From Lepus europaeus (lineage: Eukaryota > Chordata > Mammalia > Lagomorpha > Leporidae), in contig NC_084836.1 of NCBI RefSeq assembly GCF_033115175.1, forward strand, positions 86,084,253 to 86,148,252: DNA of 64,000 nt, in the 5' to 3' direction. Both the position numbers and the translations under genes were made by a program. Of the stretch, positions 61,241-64,000 are shown piece by piece. The notes below the pieces were generated by a model. It searched no databases. It saw only the letters and a program-made list of their open reading frames with translations, and had not been told where the DNA came from. Each line of letters starts with the position of its first letter. Position 1 is the first letter of the stretch.

Positions 61241-63635
61241 TGAAAAAGAGATGAGCGACCAAATTATATGGAGGCAGATGATATTGGGTGGGCTTCCAGG
61301 AAAGCTCACCATAAAGGACTTATCCACAAGTTTTTCTACTATCTATCTATTACTTATTGTTACCGTTATTTTATTTCTTAATCTTCTATATTCCTGGACA
61401 AGATAAAATATGGTGGTAAGACTTCAGCAGCCATCTGGTGAGCATTAATGTGAAGGGCACACTATATGTTGTAGAAGAAAGAAGAGCTACGAGCTGCCTA
61501 CATCTCTGTAGTACTCAGTGCAAGTCGCAATAGTCCTTAATTACTTATCATTTGATGAGACGAAATGTTTGTCTTTTACAAAATTAGTTTATGTTTTCTG
61601 TAAGTCATTATGTGTGGTGAGGATTCTGTCACTTGAGGCCTAAAGCCACTTCTAGATATTTGTAGGCACTTTTTAAAAATTTATTTGAGACATATTCTTT
61701 GAAGTTCTAGATGAGAAACTTCCCTCTGACTATTACAGAAGTGTTAATTTTGGAGACATTTTTAGCTGACAAACATTGTAACGCAATCACCATGGCCGAA
61801 CAAGGGCAGTACTGACCATGTTACTAAAGAATGATTGGCACATGAAAAACCTAGACTGTGTCAATCTAGCAGCCACGTGACCTTAATAGTGCTTACGTTT
61901 TGTCAACTCTTACCATAGAGGGATATTTCTATTGACGGTAAGGCTGCCTTAATGCAAGATAATCGATACTAAAGGACTCGGAGAAGAGGATTAAAATCCT
62001 ATTTTTCTGGAAGTCCCCAGAGAAAGTAGGAATAAACAGGATTTTTTCCTTCACGGATGATGGGAATTTTCAGGTGAAGGATATATTAGCTGGTAAAAAC
62101 AGTGCTACAAGATGAGAGTAAATTGAAGACATCTCTGGTATTCTCTAAGAGTCCCTCAAAAGCTTGGTAATAAACTTTCTTTTTTTATTTGCCAGGTTTG
62201 CTTGAAAAGGATAAAACAGACAATTCAGTTCTTATTCAAAGACGCTCTTTTATTCCTCCATCACGATGGAAACCCTTTTCAAGAAAATACAAAAAGCAAA
62301 CCCTAGCACTATATTCCTTGAAAGAACAATTCCTCAAAATAATCTTCAAACCCAGTGTTAATAGAGTCTCAGCAGCAATGGAGATTTTGACCTTAAGTAA
62401 AGAGCAAAATAATAGTCACATTTTCAGAGAAAGTCATCTTAGACCTGCTTCTCCTGTGTGGCTTTGCCTGGGTAAAAGCTACAGACCGTGCCCTTCTTTT
62501 TGTTGAAGTCTTCTTAATGGACAGCAGGTCAAGCAGAAGCACATGGGGAGGGAAATCCTCTCTCAAAGAAATAAGAAGTGAACCAACTTAACATTTCGTG
62601 TTCTACCAGAAACTTCCAAGTAGCTGGGAATACAAGGTCAGGGACTAGGGATGAGGTAGGTCAACGGTAGCAGGTGCCTCTGACACCGGCTCATTTGTTT
62701 TATCAGAGAATGAGAACTATGAGGAAAGGCATTCTTTCCTCAAGGAACTTCACTTTTAAACTTCAGTCGTGTCACAGAATCTCTTCTCCTCATTTTCTTC
62801 TTACATAGAAGTAAATATGTCATCTTATGGCTCGCACTTCCATCAGCTCCAGAGATAGTAATGGTTTTCGGTGAGATGTTCAGGTATTAAAAGTCTTCAG
62901 GAGAGAAAAATCTCTCTGAATTTTCACTTGATGTCTCAAGGAAAATGATAGAACCTGCCTCTATATATGCATTTACAAAATTGGAAAATCTTGACACACG
63001 CAAAAGTTAATCTGTTTTGGGAAGCCTTTTACCATTCACTGTGCTTTCCACAGTTTTGTAAAAGGCTGATGACTAAGTTGAACTGTAACTGTGAAGAGGA
63101 GATGACCATCAAGGAGGCCTTTTCTCCAAAGAAAATACATGAAGATGACATTTACTGCCTCAGTCCAAACAGTGGCTTTCTCTTTTCCTATTATTTATTT
63201 TTAAGAGAAACTTTGAAGAATAATATTAAGTGAAGAAAAAATTTAGGGGTAGAAAATATTTTGATCATGCTGCCAAGCAAAACAATAATTATTCTTCACA
63301 TCGTTTTTCTGATTAAAGAAAAAGATGAGCTTCATTTAGTAAAGACTAACATTTTCAAAGACTATTTCCTATATTTCATAACTCTTTCTATATTTTTATG
63401 GAAAAATATATCCAATAGGTCTCATAGTATTTCACAATTTTCATGAAACTATTATTTCTTTTCTGTTAAAAAAAAAACAGCCTAATACATATTCCTGTAA
63501 GATTTAGTCCTTAAACACTCTAAATACGAAAATAAAAAATTTACAAAAACCAAAGCAATATATGCAAAATTAAATTTTAGCATTTATAACAGAATGAATG
63601 GTGTCAGTGACTTTTTGTAACTAAAGTTGCATCTC
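61241..63635. other. Intron, no gene seen
   Basis: About 2.4 kb without recognised repeats. A plus-strand frame of 105 codons at 62189-62506 has no recognised domain and is not called. Confidence 0.5.
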
Positions 63636-64000
63636 GGCTGGCGCCGCGGCTCAATAGGCTAATCCTCCACCTGTAGCACTGGAACCCCGGGTTCTAGGCC
63701 CGGTCGGGGTGCCAGATTCTGTCCTGGTTGCTCCTCTTCCAGTCCAGCTCTCTGCTGTGGCCTGGGAGGGCAGTGGAGGATGGCCCAAGTCCTTGGGCCC
63801 TGCACCCACTTGGGAGACCAGGAGAAGCACCTGGCTCCTGGCTTTGGATCAGCGCAGTGCACCGGCCATAGTCCGCCGGCCGCAGCGGCCATTGAGGGGT
63901 AAACCAACGGAAGGAAGACCTTTCTCTCTGTCTCTCTCTCTCACTGTCCACTCTGTCCACTCTGCCTGTCCAAAAAAAAAAAAAAAAAAAAAAAAAAAAA
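63636..64000 (+). mobile_element. C-SINE, young copy, running off the window in its poly(A)
   Basis: The head ggctggcgccgcggctcaat, B box ggttctaggcccggt, a doubled ccggccatag / ccggccgcag unit near 63862-63888, and a poly(A) of at least 29 at the window edge. The right target repeat is outside the window. Confidence 0.96.

Noticed and set aside
62189-62506. 105-codon plus-strand frame
   Set aside because: No recognised domain or family; likely a chance open frame.

Overview
This is mammalian nuclear DNA, almost certainly from a leporid and most likely rabbit (Oryctolagus cuniculus). It is AT-rich, has no dense coding, and is full of the tRNA-derived C-SINE of lagomorphs: about 30 copies in both orientations, young and old. 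It also carries leporid-type L1 3' ends and the usual ancient eutherian repeats (MIR, L2, MER2, MER5A, mariner, LTR relics).

Only two protein-coding features are convincing. The first is one 117-bp exon on the minus strand (54073-54189), with a good branch point, acceptor and donor, in phase 1/1. It encodes the macrodomain loop of MACROD2, the mono-ADP-ribosyl hydrolase, including the Asp and His known to matter for catalysis. MACROD2 is a giant gene in mammals with introns of up to hundreds of kilobases, so the whole window is read as intron - exon - intron of MACROD2 transcribed right to left. The second is an intronless, complete 147-codon copy of the ubiquitin-conjugating enzyme UBE2D3 on the plus strand (47593-48036). 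It has UBE2D3-like 5' and 3' UTR sequence and is a retrocopy lying antisense in the MACROD2 intron downstream of the exon.

Layout: 0-5 kb, old L1 and old C-SINEs; 5-12 kb, MIR/MER2/L2 with several C-SINEs; 12-25 kb, mostly unique intron with scattered SINEs, L2 and a Tigger-type relic; 25.3-26.6 kb, a mariner relic with a recognisable dead transposase; 29.5-36 kb, the densest repeat cluster (GGAA microsatellite, an L1 with a 5' inversion in a SINE tail, young SINE pairs, a MITE split by SINEs); 41-43.4 kb, LTR relics, a C-SINE and a 5'-truncated antisense L1 ending in a hairpin; 44-47 kb, SINEs; 47.4-48.3 kb, the UBE2D3 retrocopy abutting MER5A; 50-51.5 kb, antisense L2; 54 kb, the MACROD2 exon; 55-64 kb, intron with LTR-like, MIR and SINE copies, ending inside the poly(A) tail of a young SINE.

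I found no operon-like system, CRISPR array or new protein family. Most open reading frames here are translations of C-SINEs. The points of interest concern retrotransposition (intact retrogene, twin-priming inversion, terminal hairpin, expansion of a GC-rich repeat inside SINEs). Repeat family names are from memory of consensus sequences and were not checked with a database.
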